From JALZAA01 sp035938395 (lineage in GTDB: Bacteria > Actinomycetota > Acidimicrobiia > IMCC26256 > JACDBD01), in NCBI GenBank assembly GCA_035938395.1, contig DASZGY010000002.1, positions 1 through 22,689 of the forward strand: DNA of 22,689 nucleotides. Reading direction: 5' to 3'. The position numbers and the translations under genes were made by a program. Shown one piece after another: positions 6,854-15,263 of this stretch; within the stretch, counting starts at the first letter, position 1; each line of letters opens with the position of its first letter. Under the pieces are notes generated by a model, which was not told where the DNA came from, searched no databases, and saw only the letters and a program-made list of their open reading frames with translations.

Positions 6854-8308
6854 TTACGAAAGGGTCGCGAGCAGCCTCAGCCAAGCGGCGATGGCGCGGT
6901 CGGGGAGGTAGCACGCCTGGACCCGTTCGTGTGCAGCCTCGCCGAGCCGCTGCGCGAGCTGCTCGTCCAGGAGGACTTCGCTGATCGCCTGCCCAAACCC
7001 TGCCAGGTCGCGTGGGTCGTCGACCAGGACTCCGCTCACGCCGTCCTCGATCTGGTCACGGTGGCCCCCGACGCGGCTCGCGACGACCGGGCGACCCTTC
7101 CACATCGCCTCCGTGACGCCGAGGCCAAAGCCTTCCTCGAGACTCTTCTTGACGATCACCGAGGCCTCTCGCTGCAACGCGTTGACGATCGTTGCGTTCG
7201 CGTCTCGATCGCGCATCGAGAGCCGCACGAGATCGATGTGGTCGCGCTGGGCGCGAGGCAGGCGATGCCACCGCGCTTCCACCTCGCGGTACACGGCGCC
7301 CGCCTCGGGGTCGTCGGCTACGTCGTGGATGGCGGGCCCTGCGAGCATCAGGCGTGCGTCGCCCACGTCCATCACGGTGGTCGTGAACGCTTCCATGACG
7401 CCGATCGGATCCTTGAGCCGATCCCACCGGGCGAGATGCAGGACGAGCCGGTCGACGCCGACCCGAGGTGCGTGGCCGGTCCTTCGGACCGCGGAAGCGC
7501 GTCCGGACAGCCGGCGATGACGGCGCCCTTGTCCCGTGGGTGACTGGCGGTCGGCCTCCACCAGCCCGGCGTCGACGAGCACTGCGCGCGCATCTGTCTC
7601 TTTCATCGGGCGGTTCTTCACCGAACAGGGGTCGATGCAGGGATGGATGGTCGCCGTTCGGACGGCACCGACCTGCGGCGGCGGCTCGGTCGAGCGGGTG
7701 AAGACCACGGCGTCTGCGCGTGGCGCGTAGGGCCCGAGGAAGTCCCGTGCGGCACGAACGAGCACGTTGGTGTGCTCGCCACCGACGTGCGACCGCAACA
7801 CGACCCGAGCCCCTGCCGCCGCGAGCGCGGGAGCCAGGCCCGTCGACTGCGGGTCGTGCAGGACCACGATGTCGCCCGCACGGACCCGACCCGTCAGCCA
7901 GGCCATGGCGGGCTCGAGGCCGCGCTCGTACACGCGCCTCGCCGTCGACCCCAGGTCGCCGCCGTCCCCCGGATACCCATGCAGCATGTTGTGCACGCGT
8001 TTTGTGACCCGGAAAAACGCCGGGTCGGCTCGAACCACCGACCACCGAACATCGAGCCCCATACTGAGCGCGTAGGGCACAAGCGAGCGCAGCATCTCGG
8101 CCACGCCGCCGCCCACCGCCGTGGAGTTGACCATCCACAGTGTCCGGCCCAGGAGGGCACCACCGCACTCGCGCCGCGCGGCCTCCAAGGCCTCCCAGCC
8201 CTCACGCTCGGCGACTCCCTGCAGCCGCTGGACGGAGACGGGTGCCAGTCGGATCTCCTCGACGCCGGGAGCGCTTCCACGGGCACGCGAGGACTTGCTT
8301 GGCGTCAT
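6854..8308 (-). CDS. treT: Trehalose synthase TreT-like glycosyltransferase (GT4)
   Basis: 484-residue GT-B-fold retaining glycosyltransferase of the TreT type. Such enzymes make trehalose from an NDP-glucose and glucose, giving the cell an osmolyte and desiccation protectant. Visible features are the N-terminal loop NSTAVGGGVAEMLRSLVPYA (61-80), HDPQSTGL (151-158), LRSHVGGEHTN (171-181), the hinge strand RLVLHLARWDRLKDP and the C-terminal EGFGLGVTEAMWKGRPVVAS. In that last segment E392 and E400 form the GT4 E-x7-E motif. ATG 8308 is chosen because homology begins soon after it; an open frame continues upstream without family features. It is divergent from the aldo/keto reductase gene across a 145-bp gap. 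Kojibiose or trehalose phosphorylase-like activity is the main alternative. Confidence 0.85.
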   Translation of the reverse strand: MTPSKSSRARGSAPGVEEIRLAPVSVQRLQGVAEREGWEALEAARRECGGALLGRTLWMVNSTAVGGGVAEMLRSLVPYALSMGLDVRWSVVRADPAFFRVTKRVHNMLHGYPGDGGDLGSTARRVYERGLEPAMAWLTGRVRAGDIVVLHDPQSTGLAPALAAAGARVVLRSHVGGEHTNVLVRAARDFLGPYAPRADAVVFTRSTEPPPQVGAVRTATIHPCIDPCSVKNRPMKETDARAVLVDAGLVEADRQSPTGQGRRHRRLSGRASAVRRTGHAPRVGVDRLVLHLARWDRLKDPIGVMEAFTTTVMDVGDARLMLAGPAIHDVADDPEAGAVYREVEARWHRLPRAQRDHIDLVRLSMRDRDANATIVNALQREASVIVKKSLEEGFGLGVTEAMWKGRPVVASRVGGHRDQIEDGVSGVLVDDPRDLAGFGQAISEVLLDEQLAQRLGEAAHERVQACYLPDRAIAAWLRLLATLS

Positions 8309-8453
8309 CCGCCGACCTTCACCGCCTCGCCCCTGCCGCGGAGATTGAGGCGCTCGCCGGTACCGACCAGCGCGATGGCCCGGCAAAGACACCCGACCGC
8401 CGCCGGTGAACGCGACGGTAGTGCCTGGTAGCCCGGCGGCGTACGGTCGGGGA

Positions 8454-9263
8454 ATGAGCACCGGGCAACCTCGGCGTCCTTCGGTGCCGCTCTCCAATGG
8501 CTTGGAGATGCCGCTCCTCGGACTGGGAGTCTGGCAAGTCCCTGACGGCGAGCAGACCGAGAACGCCGTCAGCTGGGCATTGGAAGCCGGGTACCGCCAC
8601 GTCGACACGGCGCAGGTCTACGGCAACGAGTCCGCCGTGGGGCGGGCCATCCACTCGAGCGGCCTGCGCCGCGAAGAAGTCTTCGTCACCACGAAGCTGA
8701 ACCCGCAAACCAAGGACGCGGGCCGCGCCATACAGGAGAGCCTGGGGCGCCTGCGTCTGGACCATGTCGACCTCTTCCTCATCCACTGGCCCTCGGCCGG
8801 CGCTGTCGAGCAGTGGGGCGCGCTGGAGCTCGCGTACGACCAGGGTCTGGCGCGCACGATCGGCGTCAGCAACTGGGGTTCGCGCGAGCTCGATGCCCTG
8901 GTGAGGCGCGGTCGCATCAAGCCCCTTGTCGACCAGGTCCAGTTCTCGCCCTTTCAGTTCCGCCGCGCTCTCCTCGAGCACTCACGGCGGCTGCAGATCA
9001 CCCTCGAGGCGTATAGCCCGTTGACCCGCGGGCGGTCGCTCGAAAACCCGACCATCGCGCGAGTGGCGCGCGATCTCGACCGCACGCCCGCGCAGGTCAT
9101 GCTTCGGTGGGCGATCGAACGCGACATCCCCGTGATCCCGAAGTCCACGCACCGGGCCCGAATCGTCGAGAACGCGCAGATCTTCGACTTCCAACTTGCT
9201 CCGGATGCCATCGATGCGCTCGACGCCCTCGACCAAACCGGCGGCACCGGGTCCGCTCGCTGA
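8454..9263 (+). CDS. Aldo/keto reductase
   Basis: 269-residue NADPH-dependent aldo/keto reductase with a TIM-barrel fold and the complete catalytic tetrad: D51 and Y56 in HVDTAQVYGNE, K81 in VTTKLN and H111 in LIHWP. The cofactor segment IPKSTHRARIVENAQIF lies near the C-terminus. It resembles the 2,5-diketo-gluconate reductase or YvgN group, which reduce small aldehydes such as methylglyoxal. ATG 8454 is preferred over a GTG at 8406, since the extra residues have no family match. It converges with the hemerythrin gene, and the two stops are 36 bp apart. Together with the trehalose synthase and hemerythrin it suggests a general stress role. Confidence 0.93.
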   Translation: MSTGQPRRPSVPLSNGLEMPLLGLGVWQVPDGEQTENAVSWALEAGYRHVDTAQVYGNESAVGRAIHSSGLRREEVFVTTKLNPQTKDAGRAIQESLGRLRLDHVDLFLIHWPSAGAVEQWGALELAYDQGLARTIGVSNWGSRELDALVRRGRIKPLVDQVQFSPFQFRRALLEHSRRLQITLEAYSPLTRGRSLENPTIARVARDLDRTPAQVMLRWAIERDIPVIPKSTHRARIVENAQIFDFQLAPDAIDALDALDQTGGTGSAR

Positions 9264-9270
9264 GCTCTCG

Positions 9271-9304
9271 CGTGACCTCCGCGGTCGAGGGTCTCCGCGT
9301 CACG
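9271..9304. terminator. Possible bidirectional stem-loop between convergent genes
   Basis: Arms CGTGAC (9271-9276) and GTCACG (9299-9304) enclose a 22-nt segment that can form an inner CCTC/GAGG stem. It lies between the stops of the aldo/keto reductase and the hemerythrin gene, slightly overlapping the latter. There is no T-run, so any termination role is uncertain. Confidence 0.3.
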
Positions 9305-9854
9305 AGCGCTCGGCCTCGTATTCGCCCGGGTCGATGTCATCGCCGGAGACGCCGCGAGCGCCCCGGTGCTGGGCGTGGAACGCGGCCCACCGGACCCCCA
9401 ACTGGTCGCGTAACTCCTGGTCGCTGTGCTCGCGGAAGTCGGGTATGACGTCGCGCTCTTCTTCCGCAAGGTGCGCGTCGTTCGCCTTGCGACAAGCCAA
9501 AACCGCCTGCCACCACGCGTCGCTGCCGGGGTCGGCGCCGGCCGCGGCTCGGATCGCATCGCGGATCTCGTTGTGGTCGCGGATCGCGTCCTCCGTCTCG
9601 TCGGGTGCCTCATCGCTGCCGCGCTTCAGCAGCACCGGGTAGAAGATGTCTTCTTCCGCGCTTGCATGGACCTCGAGCAGGTCGGCGAGCGGCTGCCACG
9701 CGGCGGCGACGGCCCTTGCATCGGCAGTCGGGCGCTGGTCCCAGAGGGCGACGAACTGGCGGCGGAACTCCTCGTGCTCGTCGAGGATCAAGCCGGTGAT
9801 GTCAGGGTCACCCAGGGTGCTCATTTCCGCCGGACGTGCGCCTTCCTCAGCCAT
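9300..9854 (-). CDS. Hemerythrin (HHE) domain protein
   Basis: 184-residue four-helix-bundle HHE cation-binding protein with a probable non-heme di-iron site. The ligand pattern is visible: H27 in LDEHEEF, H63 and E67 in VHASAEEDIFYP, H94 in RDHNEIRDA, and H128 with E132 in NDAHLAEEERDVIPDF. Such proteins bind O2, NO or reactive species, or sense iron. The ATG at 9854 follows AAAGGGG with a suitable spacer. There is no signal peptide or attached signalling domain, so a free cytoplasmic protein is expected. Upstream, 9855-10136 is a gap in which I see no gene and no clear promoter. The neighbours suggest oxidative or nitrosative stress; a specific role is not shown. Confidence 0.9.
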   Translation of the reverse strand: MAEEGARPAEMSTLGDPDITGLILDEHEEFRRQFVALWDQRPTADARAVAAAWQPLADLLEVHASAEEDIFYPVLLKRGSDEAPDETEDAIRDHNEIRDAIRAAAGADPGSDAWWQAVLACRKANDAHLAEEERDVIPDFREHSDQELRDQLGVRWAAFHAQHRGARGVSGDDIDPGEYEAERS

Positions 9855-10136
9855 CCTCGCGCCCCTTTGATCGGGTCATTCGGCTACAGCAGCTGGCCGG
9901 GGGGATCAGCAGCGCGCAAGCGGTATCCAGTGCGGAGTCCGCCATGGCGCCCGGGCAGTCCGTGCCAGCTCGCGCTAGCCCTCCTGTTCCGTTGCACTAC
10001 GAGGGTCCCATGCGGAGCGTTGGAGCCACATCACGCGTTCACGTGCGATCGTACGAGTTCCACGACGTAAAGACGAGCGAGCATCCACATTCCGGGTCGA
10101 TCGCCCGCTCAGCGTCTGGTATGTCGTGGCGTCGCG

Positions 10137-11024
10137 CTACAAGCCGGAAGAATCCCAGATCAGATGCTCGCGGACGAGGCGCTCGGCGCGGGCGGTGTCC
10201 TCCTGCAGGAAGAAGTGGCCGCCGGGCAGGGTGACCAGCGCGCCACCGGCACGCGCCGCTTGGATCGCGAACCACTCGCCGGGCAGGTCGCTGTGGTCGC
10301 CGCGGACGACCGTGACCGGAGCCGTCACGTCGTCGAGATGACGCCAAGCGGCGGGCGCGCCGGGAGGCGCGCCGGACACCTCGAAGATCGTCGCCTCGAC
10401 ATCGGGCGGGCACGCCAGCTCGATCTGTCCGTCGGGCCGGTCGACGAAGCCCCACTGCACGTAGGCGGCGAGCGATTCGGGCGCGAGCGCGTCGAACGGG
10501 GGCCGGCTCCGGTACGAGGCGAGCACCGCGTCACGGTCGGGCCACACGGCCCGGCGCTTGCGGGCGATCTGGGACATGAAGTTGCCGCCGTCGCCCGGGC
10601 CCTCCCCGCGCGGGCGACTGGCCATGGCGGCAGGCGAGAACGCGACCGGCTCGCAGAGCAGCACCCGCTGCAGCAGGCCGGGCCGCACCTCGTCGACGAG
10701 GACCGTGACGCCACCGCCGAGCGACTGGCCGAGTGCGACAGCGCTGTCGATCCCGAGGTGGTCGAGCACTGCAAGGACGTCGGCCGCCATCAGCGCGAAC
10801 CCGAAACCGTCGCGCCCTGCCGGTGTGTCGGTGCCGCCGTGCCCGCGCAGGTCGACTGCGACGGGCCGGAACGTGTCGCGCAGTCGGAGAGCCAGCGGCT
10901 CGAACAACCCGGCACACAGCCCGTTCGGATGCAGCAGCAACAGCGGCGTGCCGTCGCCGCCCCAGTCGAGCGCGGCGATGTGCAGGCCGTCGTGCTCGAC
11001 CGCGATCTGGCGGGGACCGCTCAG
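10137..11024 (-). CDS. Alpha/beta hydrolase, last gene of the acyl-CoA dehydrogenase operon
   Basis: Alpha/beta-hydrolase-fold enzyme of about 295 residues. Numbering from the proposed start, the oxyanion strand is LLLLHPNG (28-35), the nucleophile is S101 in GQSLGGG, the acid is D243 or D246 in VVRGDHSDLP, and the catalytic histidine is H270 in LPGGHFFLQED. The start is uncertain because there is no ATG, GTG or TTG between 11024 and the N-terminal homology. A CTG at 11024 is preceded by GGAG and forms CTGA with the stop of the upstream dehydrogenase, imitating ATGA coupling. The next usable start, GTG 11108, lies 88 nt inside that gene. A thioesterase, esterase or C-C hydrolase role in steroid-CoA breakdown is possible but not shown. 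Confidence 0.85.
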   Translation of the reverse strand: MSGPRQIAVEHDGLHIAALDWGGDGTPLLLLHPNGLCAGLFEPLALRLRDTFRPVAVDLRGHGGTDTPAGRDGFGFALMAADVLAVLDHLGIDSAVALGQSLGGGVTVLVDEVRPGLLQRVLLCEPVAFSPAAMASRPRGEGPGDGGNFMSQIARKRRAVWPDRDAVLASYRSRPPFDALAPESLAAYVQWGFVDRPDGQIELACPPDVEATIFEVSGAPPGAPAAWRHLDDVTAPVTVVRGDHSDLPGEWFAIQAARAGGALVTLPGGHFFLQEDTARAERLVREHLIWDSSGL

Positions 11025-12145
11025 GCCGGCTCCGCGGCGAGGATCTCGCCCAGCTTGAGCAGCTGCGGCGTGGCGCCGCCCAGCGTCAGCTCGAGCTCCT
11101 TGGCCCACAGGAAGTACCGGTGCAGCGGGTAATCACGGTCGACGCCGATGCCTCCGTGGAGGTGCTGGGCGGCATGCACGACGCGCTGCCCGCCGTCGGC
11201 CGCCCAGAACTTCGCCACCGCTACCTCGGTGGCCGCCGGCAGACCCTCTTCGAGCCGCCACGCCGCCTGGAGCGCGGTGAGGCGGATGGCTTCCGTGTCG
11301 ATGTATGCGTCGGCGGCGCGCTGGCCGACGGCCTGGAAGGTCGCGATGGGCCGATCGAACTGCTCGCGTGTCTTCGTGTACTCGGCCGTCATCTTCAGCG
11401 CCTGCTCGCACACGCCGGTGGCGATCGAGCACAACGCGGCCGTGGCGCGCTCGACGATCCAGTCGACGATGGCGGCACCCGAATCGGGAGCGCCGAGCAC
11501 GTCGCTCCCGGCAACCTGCACGCCGTCGAGCTCCAGGCGCGCCTCCGGGATGCCGGACGTCGTGTCCTGACGCTCGCGGGTCACGCCGTTGGCGGTCGGA
11601 TCCACGATCAGCACGACGAGCGTGCCGTCGTCGCCCGCCGAAGCCGGTACCAACACACGGTCGGCCACGAGCCCGGCAGGGACGCACGTCTTGACGCCGT
11701 CGACGCGCCAGCCCTCGCCGTCGGCACGGGCGGTCGTCGTCGGGTGGAGCGCGTCGGTGCCCGTCTCGACGAGCGCCGCCGTGAGCACCGTGTCACCGGC
11801 GACGACGCCGGGCAGGTACTGCTGCTTCTGCGCGTCGGTGCCGAACTGCGCGACCGGCAGCGCGCCCAGTACGACGGTCGGCAGGACGGGGACCGGCGCG
11901 ACGGTGCGGCCGATCTCCTCGAACAGCCGGCACAGGGCCACGAACCCGAGCCCGCTCCCGCCCGCGTCCTCCGGCAACGCGATCCCGAGCAGACCCGCCT
12001 TGGCGAGCTCCGCCCACGTGTCGCGGTCGAACCCCTCGCCGCCGGCCTCGAGCTCCTTGAGGTGCTCGTGCGTCTCGCGGTCGGTCAGGATCTGGCGGGC
12101 GAGGTCGCGCGTCGCCTCCTGCTCCTCGCTCAGTGAGAAGTCCAT
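11021..12145 (-). CDS. FadE27-like acyl-CoA dehydrogenase subunit (ChsE5-type)
   Basis: 374-residue acyl-CoA dehydrogenase resembling mycobacterial FadE27 (ChsE5), the partner subunit of an alpha2-beta2 enzyme acting on the sterol side chain. Visible features are the FAD-contacting TREQFDRPIATFQAVGQR (259-276), AAQHLHGGIGVDRDYPLHRY (325-344) and LGGATPQLLKLG (355-366). At the place where single-subunit enzymes carry the C-terminal catalytic glutamate it has GGATPQ. The usual TEPGAGTD loop is replaced by LVETGTDALH (125-134). Both fit a FAD-binding subunit that lacks the complete active site and needs the FadE26-like partner. Its ATG is 9 nt after the stop of that partner gene, with a GAGGA ribosome site. 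Subunit pairing is inferred from adjacency and family knowledge. Confidence 0.88.
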   Translation of the reverse strand: MDFSLSEEQEATRDLARQILTDRETHEHLKELEAGGEGFDRDTWAELAKAGLLGIALPEDAGGSGLGFVALCRLFEEIGRTVAPVPVLPTVVLGALPVAQFGTDAQKQQYLPGVVAGDTVLTAALVETGTDALHPTTTARADGEGWRVDGVKTCVPAGLVADRVLVPASAGDDGTLVVLIVDPTANGVTRERQDTTSGIPEARLELDGVQVAGSDVLGAPDSGAAIVDWIVERATAALCSIATGVCEQALKMTAEYTKTREQFDRPIATFQAVGQRAADAYIDTEAIRLTALQAAWRLEEGLPAATEVAVAKFWAADGGQRVVHAAQHLHGGIGVDRDYPLHRYFLWAKELELTLGGATPQLLKLGEILAAEPA

Positions 12146-12154
12146 CTGTCCTCG

Positions 12155-13330
12155 CTAGCGCTTCGCCATCGGCATGCCGAGGCCGAACACCGCGATCAGG
12201 TCGCGCTGCACCTCGTTCACGCCGCCGCCGAAGGTCAGGATGATCAGGCTGCGGTAGTACCGCTCGAGTCGTGACTTGAGCACCGAATCCGGCGCGTCCT
12301 GCTTCAGATAACCGGGCTGGCCGATCACCTCGAACATCAGTCGGAACGCCTCGAGGTAGAACTCGGTGCCGAACACCTTGATCGTCGACGCGTCGGCGAC
12401 GTCGAGCCGCCTCTGGGTCGCGTCCCACGCGACCTTCCAGTTGGCGAGGCGCAGGAACTCGAGCCGGGCGTGGATACGGGCCAGGTGGACCTGCACCCAC
12501 TCCTGGTCGATGACGCGGCGGCCGTCGGCCAGCTTGGTCTCCTGCGCCCACCGCCGTGTGTCGGTGAGGGCGCGCTCGATGATCCCCGACGAGCACAGCG
12601 TGACGCGCTCCCGGTTCAGCTGATTGGTGATCAGACCCCAGCCGTTGTTCTCGCCGCCGACGAGGGCCGACGCGGGAACGCGGACGTCGTCGTAGAAGAC
12701 CTGGTTGATGTCGTGGTCGCTCATCAGGTCCATCGGCATGAGCTTGATGCCGGGCGTGTCCATCGGGACGATGAACATCGAGATGCCCTTGTGCTTCTTC
12801 GCCTCCGGGTCGGTACGGACGGCGAGCCAGCAGTAGTCGGCGCCGCCGGCGAGGCTCGTGAACATCTTCTGGCCGTTGATGATGTACTCGTCGCCATCGC
12901 GCACGGCCTTGGTGGTGAGCGCGGCGAGGTCGGTGCCGGCGCCGGGCTCGGTGTAGCCGATGCAGAAGTGGACCTCGCCCTTCAGGATCCGGGGCAGGAA
13001 CTCGGCCTTCTGCTCTTCGGTGCCGAAGTCCATGATCGTCGGCCCGACCGTGTTGATCGTGAGCATCGGCACGGGTGCGCCGGCGCGCATCGACTCGTCG
13101 AAGAAGATGAACTGCTCGATGGCCGAGCGGCCCTGGCCGCCGAACTCCTTCGGCCAGCCGATGCCGAGCCAACCGTCCTGGCCCATCTGGCGGACGACCT
13201 CACGGTTCACCGGGCCGATGCCGTGGCCTCGGGCGAGACCCTCTTCGACCTCTGGTGTCAGCAGCTTGTCGTAGTAGGCGCGGAGCTCACGCCGAAGCTG
13301 CTCCTGCTCTTCGCTGTAGCCGATATACAT
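12155..13330 (-). CDS. FadE26-like acyl-CoA dehydrogenase catalytic subunit (ChsE4-type)
   Basis: 391-residue acyl-CoA dehydrogenase resembling mycobacterial FadE26 (ChsE4), which oxidises 3-oxo-cholestenoyl-CoA-type substrates together with FadE27. Motifs are GWLGIGWPKEFGGQGRSAIE (53-72), IGYTEPGAGTDLAALTT (124-140), IINGQKMFTSL (150-160), NQLNRERV with the candidate base E241, and the C-terminal TFGGGVNEVQRDLIAVFGLG (366-385). The ATG at 13330 has GGAGG four bases upstream. It follows the SDR gene by 12 nt and precedes the FadE27-like gene by 9 nt, so the three form a tight operon behind the KstR-type operator at 14116-14129. A paralogue of identical length lies at 16653-17828. The exact acyl group is inferred. 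Confidence 0.9.
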   Translation of the reverse strand: MYIGYSEEQEQLRRELRAYYDKLLTPEVEEGLARGHGIGPVNREVVRQMGQDGWLGIGWPKEFGGQGRSAIEQFIFFDESMRAGAPVPMLTINTVGPTIMDFGTEEQKAEFLPRILKGEVHFCIGYTEPGAGTDLAALTTKAVRDGDEYIINGQKMFTSLAGGADYCWLAVRTDPEAKKHKGISMFIVPMDTPGIKLMPMDLMSDHDINQVFYDDVRVPASALVGGENNGWGLITNQLNRERVTLCSSGIIERALTDTRRWAQETKLADGRRVIDQEWVQVHLARIHARLEFLRLANWKVAWDATQRRLDVADASTIKVFGTEFYLEAFRLMFEVIGQPGYLKQDAPDSVLKSRLERYYRSLIILTFGGGVNEVQRDLIAVFGLGMPMAKR

Positions 13331-13342
13331 CAGACCTCCAAC

Positions 13343-14101
13343 CTACAGGCCCAGCGGTTCGAGAACGCCCGTGCGCATCCCGGCGGTGAAGCCGCCGTCG
13401 ACGACGAGCGCGTGCCCGGTCACGAACGACGCGTCGTCAGAAGCGAGGAAGGCGGCCGCCGACGCGATCTCGTCCGGACGCCCGAAGCGGCCGAGCATGT
13501 GCGATTCCCGGTACTGCTCGCGCACGTTCGCCATCCCCTCGAGCGACATGACCGATTCGAACATCGTCGTGCCCTCGATGAACCCGGGGCAGATGCAGTT
13601 GGCGCGCACGCCGACACGCCCGTAGTCGATGGCGAGGTTCTTCGTGAGCAGCACGACCGCGCCCTTCGACGCGTTGTACGAGCTGCCGCCCTCCGTGCCT
13701 TCGACGCCCTCGATGCTGGAGATGTTGACGAGGCTCCCCGACTTCTGCTCGACCATGTGCGTGAGCGCGTGCTTGCACACGAGGAACGTCCCGGTGAGGT
13801 TCACTCGGATCACGCGCTCCCACTCGGCCGCGTCGAGCAGGTGGATCGGTCCGCCGCCGGCGACGCCGGCAGCGTTCACCACCACGTCGAGGCGGCCGTG
13901 GTCGTGCACGACGGCGTCGACGGCGTCGCGGATCGACGATTCGTCGGCGACGTCGGCCACGCGCACGTCACCGTCGGGTCCCGGTTGCAGGTCGACGCCG
14001 ACGACCTTCGCTCCCTCGTCACCGAAGCGGCGGGCGCACGCCAGACCGATCCCCGACGCGGCGCCCGTCACCAGCGCGACCTTGCCGTCGAGGCGACCCA
14101 C
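13343..14101 (-). CDS. Short-chain dehydrogenase/reductase (classical SDR)
   Basis: 252-residue classical SDR. It has the cofactor loop TGAASGIG (12-19), D37 at the end of beta-2 suggesting NAD(H), NAAG (76-79), N101, and the catalytic S129, Y142 and K146 (YNASK). The C-terminal VTGHALVVDGGF is typical. An open frame reaches a TTG at 14137, but GTG 14101 is preferred: homology begins at once (GRLDGKVALVTG) and the longer form would place the KstR-type operator inside the coding region. It is the first gene of the operon continuing with the FadE26-like, FadE27-like and hydrolase genes. In mycobacteria SDRs of the Hsd4A type sit beside fadE26-fadE27, so a hydroxysteroid or 3-hydroxyacyl-CoA dehydrogenase role is reasonable but unproven. 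Confidence 0.92.
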   Translation of the reverse strand: MGRLDGKVALVTGAASGIGLACARRFGDEGAKVVGVDLQPGPDGDVRVADVADESSIRDAVDAVVHDHGRLDVVVNAAGVAGGGPIHLLDAAEWERVIRVNLTGTFLVCKHALTHMVEQKSGSLVNISSIEGVEGTEGGSSYNASKGAVVLLTKNLAIDYGRVGVRANCICPGFIEGTTMFESVMSLEGMANVREQYRESHMLGRFGRPDEIASAAAFLASDDASFVTGHALVVDGGFTAGMRTGVLEPLGL

Positions 14102-14115
14102 GACGGTATGCTCAC

Positions 14116-14129
14116 TGAAACGTGTTCTA
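14116..14129. promoter_or_regulatory. KstR-type operator between divergent SDR and luciferase-like genes
   Basis: TGAAACGTGTTCTA matches the KstR consensus TnnAACnnGTTnnA at all eight fixed positions. It lies 14 nt before the SDR GTG start (14101) and 24 nt before the GTG start of the luciferase-like gene (14154), in a 52-bp divergent gap. One bound repressor dimer could therefore control both transcription units. Confidence 0.75.
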
Positions 14130-14153
14130 GTCGTCAAGGCGGGGGGCCGGTCC

Positions 14154-15254
14154 GTGAAGTTCGCGTTGTTCTACGAGATCCCGGTGGCGAAGCCGTTCAC
14201 GGACGGCAAGGAGCACGCCGCGTACAAGAACACGCTCGAGCAGGCGGTGCTCGGCGAGCAGGCCGGCTTCCATTCCTTCTGGACCGTCGAGCACCACTTC
14301 CTCGAGGAGTACTCGCACTGCTCCAACCCCGAGGTCCTCTACGGCGCGATCGCCGCGAGGACGTCCACGATGCGCCTCGGGTACGGAGTGCGCCTGCTCC
14401 CGAAGCCGTACAACCACCCGATCCGCAGCGCGGAGTCGGCGGCGGTGCTCGACCTGATCTCGGACGGCCGCGTCGAGTTCGGGACCGGTCGCTCGTCGAC
14501 CCGCGCCGAGATCGAAGGGTTCGACATCGACCCGCACGACACGCGCGCCATGTGGTCGGAGGCGCTCGAGCACATCGTCGGCGCGTGGACGAACGAGTAC
14601 TACCAAGCCGATGGGAAGTACTGGCGTATGGGCGGCCCGCGCCGCGTGCAGCCCAAGCCGCTGCAGAAGCCGCACCCGCCGCTGTGGGGTGCCACGAGCA
14701 GCGCCGACGGTCACCGCGAGATCGGTCGCCATGGAATCGGGCTGTGCTCGTTCACCGTCGGTGTGCCGCCCGAAGACCTCGTCGAGCGCATCGCGATGTA
14801 CCGCGAAGGCCTCGACGAGTGCGAGAAGCCGGTCGGGAAGGAGGTCAACGACCGCGCCGCCACGTTCACGATGGTCCACTGCGCAGACAGCAACGAGCAG
14901 GCCTTCTCCGACGCCGAAGAATCCTTTCCCTGGTACATCAAGACCGCTGTCCGCCACATCGGTTCGCTCGTCGACTGGCAGGCGGGGAAGGACCTCGGGA
15001 CGTACAGCTACGCCGAGCACATGGCTCAGCTCGACAAGGACGGCTCGCTCGACCACCTCGACTTCGAGTACCTGCGCGAGAGCGGGGCCGCGGTGGTCGG
15101 TGACCCCGAGCGGTGCGTCGAGCTCGCCGAGCGCTACCAGGCGTCCGGCTGCGACCTGCTGCTGTGCCTCGTGAACCCGTACAAGATCCCGCACGAGAAG
15201 GTGATGCGCTCGATCGAGCTCCTCGGCGAGCGCGTCATCCCACAGTTCGACTAG
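14154..15254 (+). CDS. Luciferase-like (LLM class) flavin-dependent oxidoreductase
   Basis: 366-residue bacterial-luciferase-fold protein (TIM barrel) that would use reduced FMN or coenzyme F420. Features are MKFALFYEIP at the start, the FWTVEHHFLEEY segment (42-53), RLGYGVRLLP (74-83), the phosphate-binding region GRVEFGTGRSSTRAEIEGF (105-123) and a C-terminal GDPERCVELAERYQASGCD. GTG 14154 is preceded by a G-rich ribosome site about 8 nt upstream; frames starting earlier are antisense to the SDR. It shares a KstR-type operator with the divergent SDR operon. It is followed after 9 nt by a methyltransferase and then a PNPOx-like protein. The mycobacterial cholesterol gene cluster also contains an F420-type LLM gene (Rv3520c), which makes the association plausible. 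The reaction is unknown. Confidence 0.92.
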   Translation: MKFALFYEIPVAKPFTDGKEHAAYKNTLEQAVLGEQAGFHSFWTVEHHFLEEYSHCSNPEVLYGAIAARTSTMRLGYGVRLLPKPYNHPIRSAESAAVLDLISDGRVEFGTGRSSTRAEIEGFDIDPHDTRAMWSEALEHIVGAWTNEYYQADGKYWRMGGPRRVQPKPLQKPHPPLWGATSSADGHREIGRHGIGLCSFTVGVPPEDLVERIAMYREGLDECEKPVGKEVNDRAATFTMVHCADSNEQAFSDAEESFPWYIKTAVRHIGSLVDWQAGKDLGTYSYAEHMAQLDKDGSLDHLDFEYLRESGAAVVGDPERCVELAERYQASGCDLLLCLVNPYKIPHEKVMRSIELLGERVIPQFD

Positions 15255-15263
15255 CAGGGCACC

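Noticed and set aside
9855..10136. Possible small gene or RNA in the 282-bp gap upstream of the hemerythrin gene.
   Set aside because: Short open frames there have no start with a ribosome site and no recognisable product, and no convincing RNA structure was seen.
14101..14137. Longer SDR start at TTG 14137.
   Set aside because: The 12 added residues have no SDR match, and the extension would put the KstR-type operator inside the gene; GTG 14101 begins directly at the conserved GRLDGKVALVTG segment.
12470..15103. 877-codon open frame on the plus strand spanning the antisense of the FadE26-like and SDR genes and part of the luciferase-like gene.
   Set aside because: It crosses three genes with clear homology in other frames and has no recognisable motif; a GC-bias shadow.
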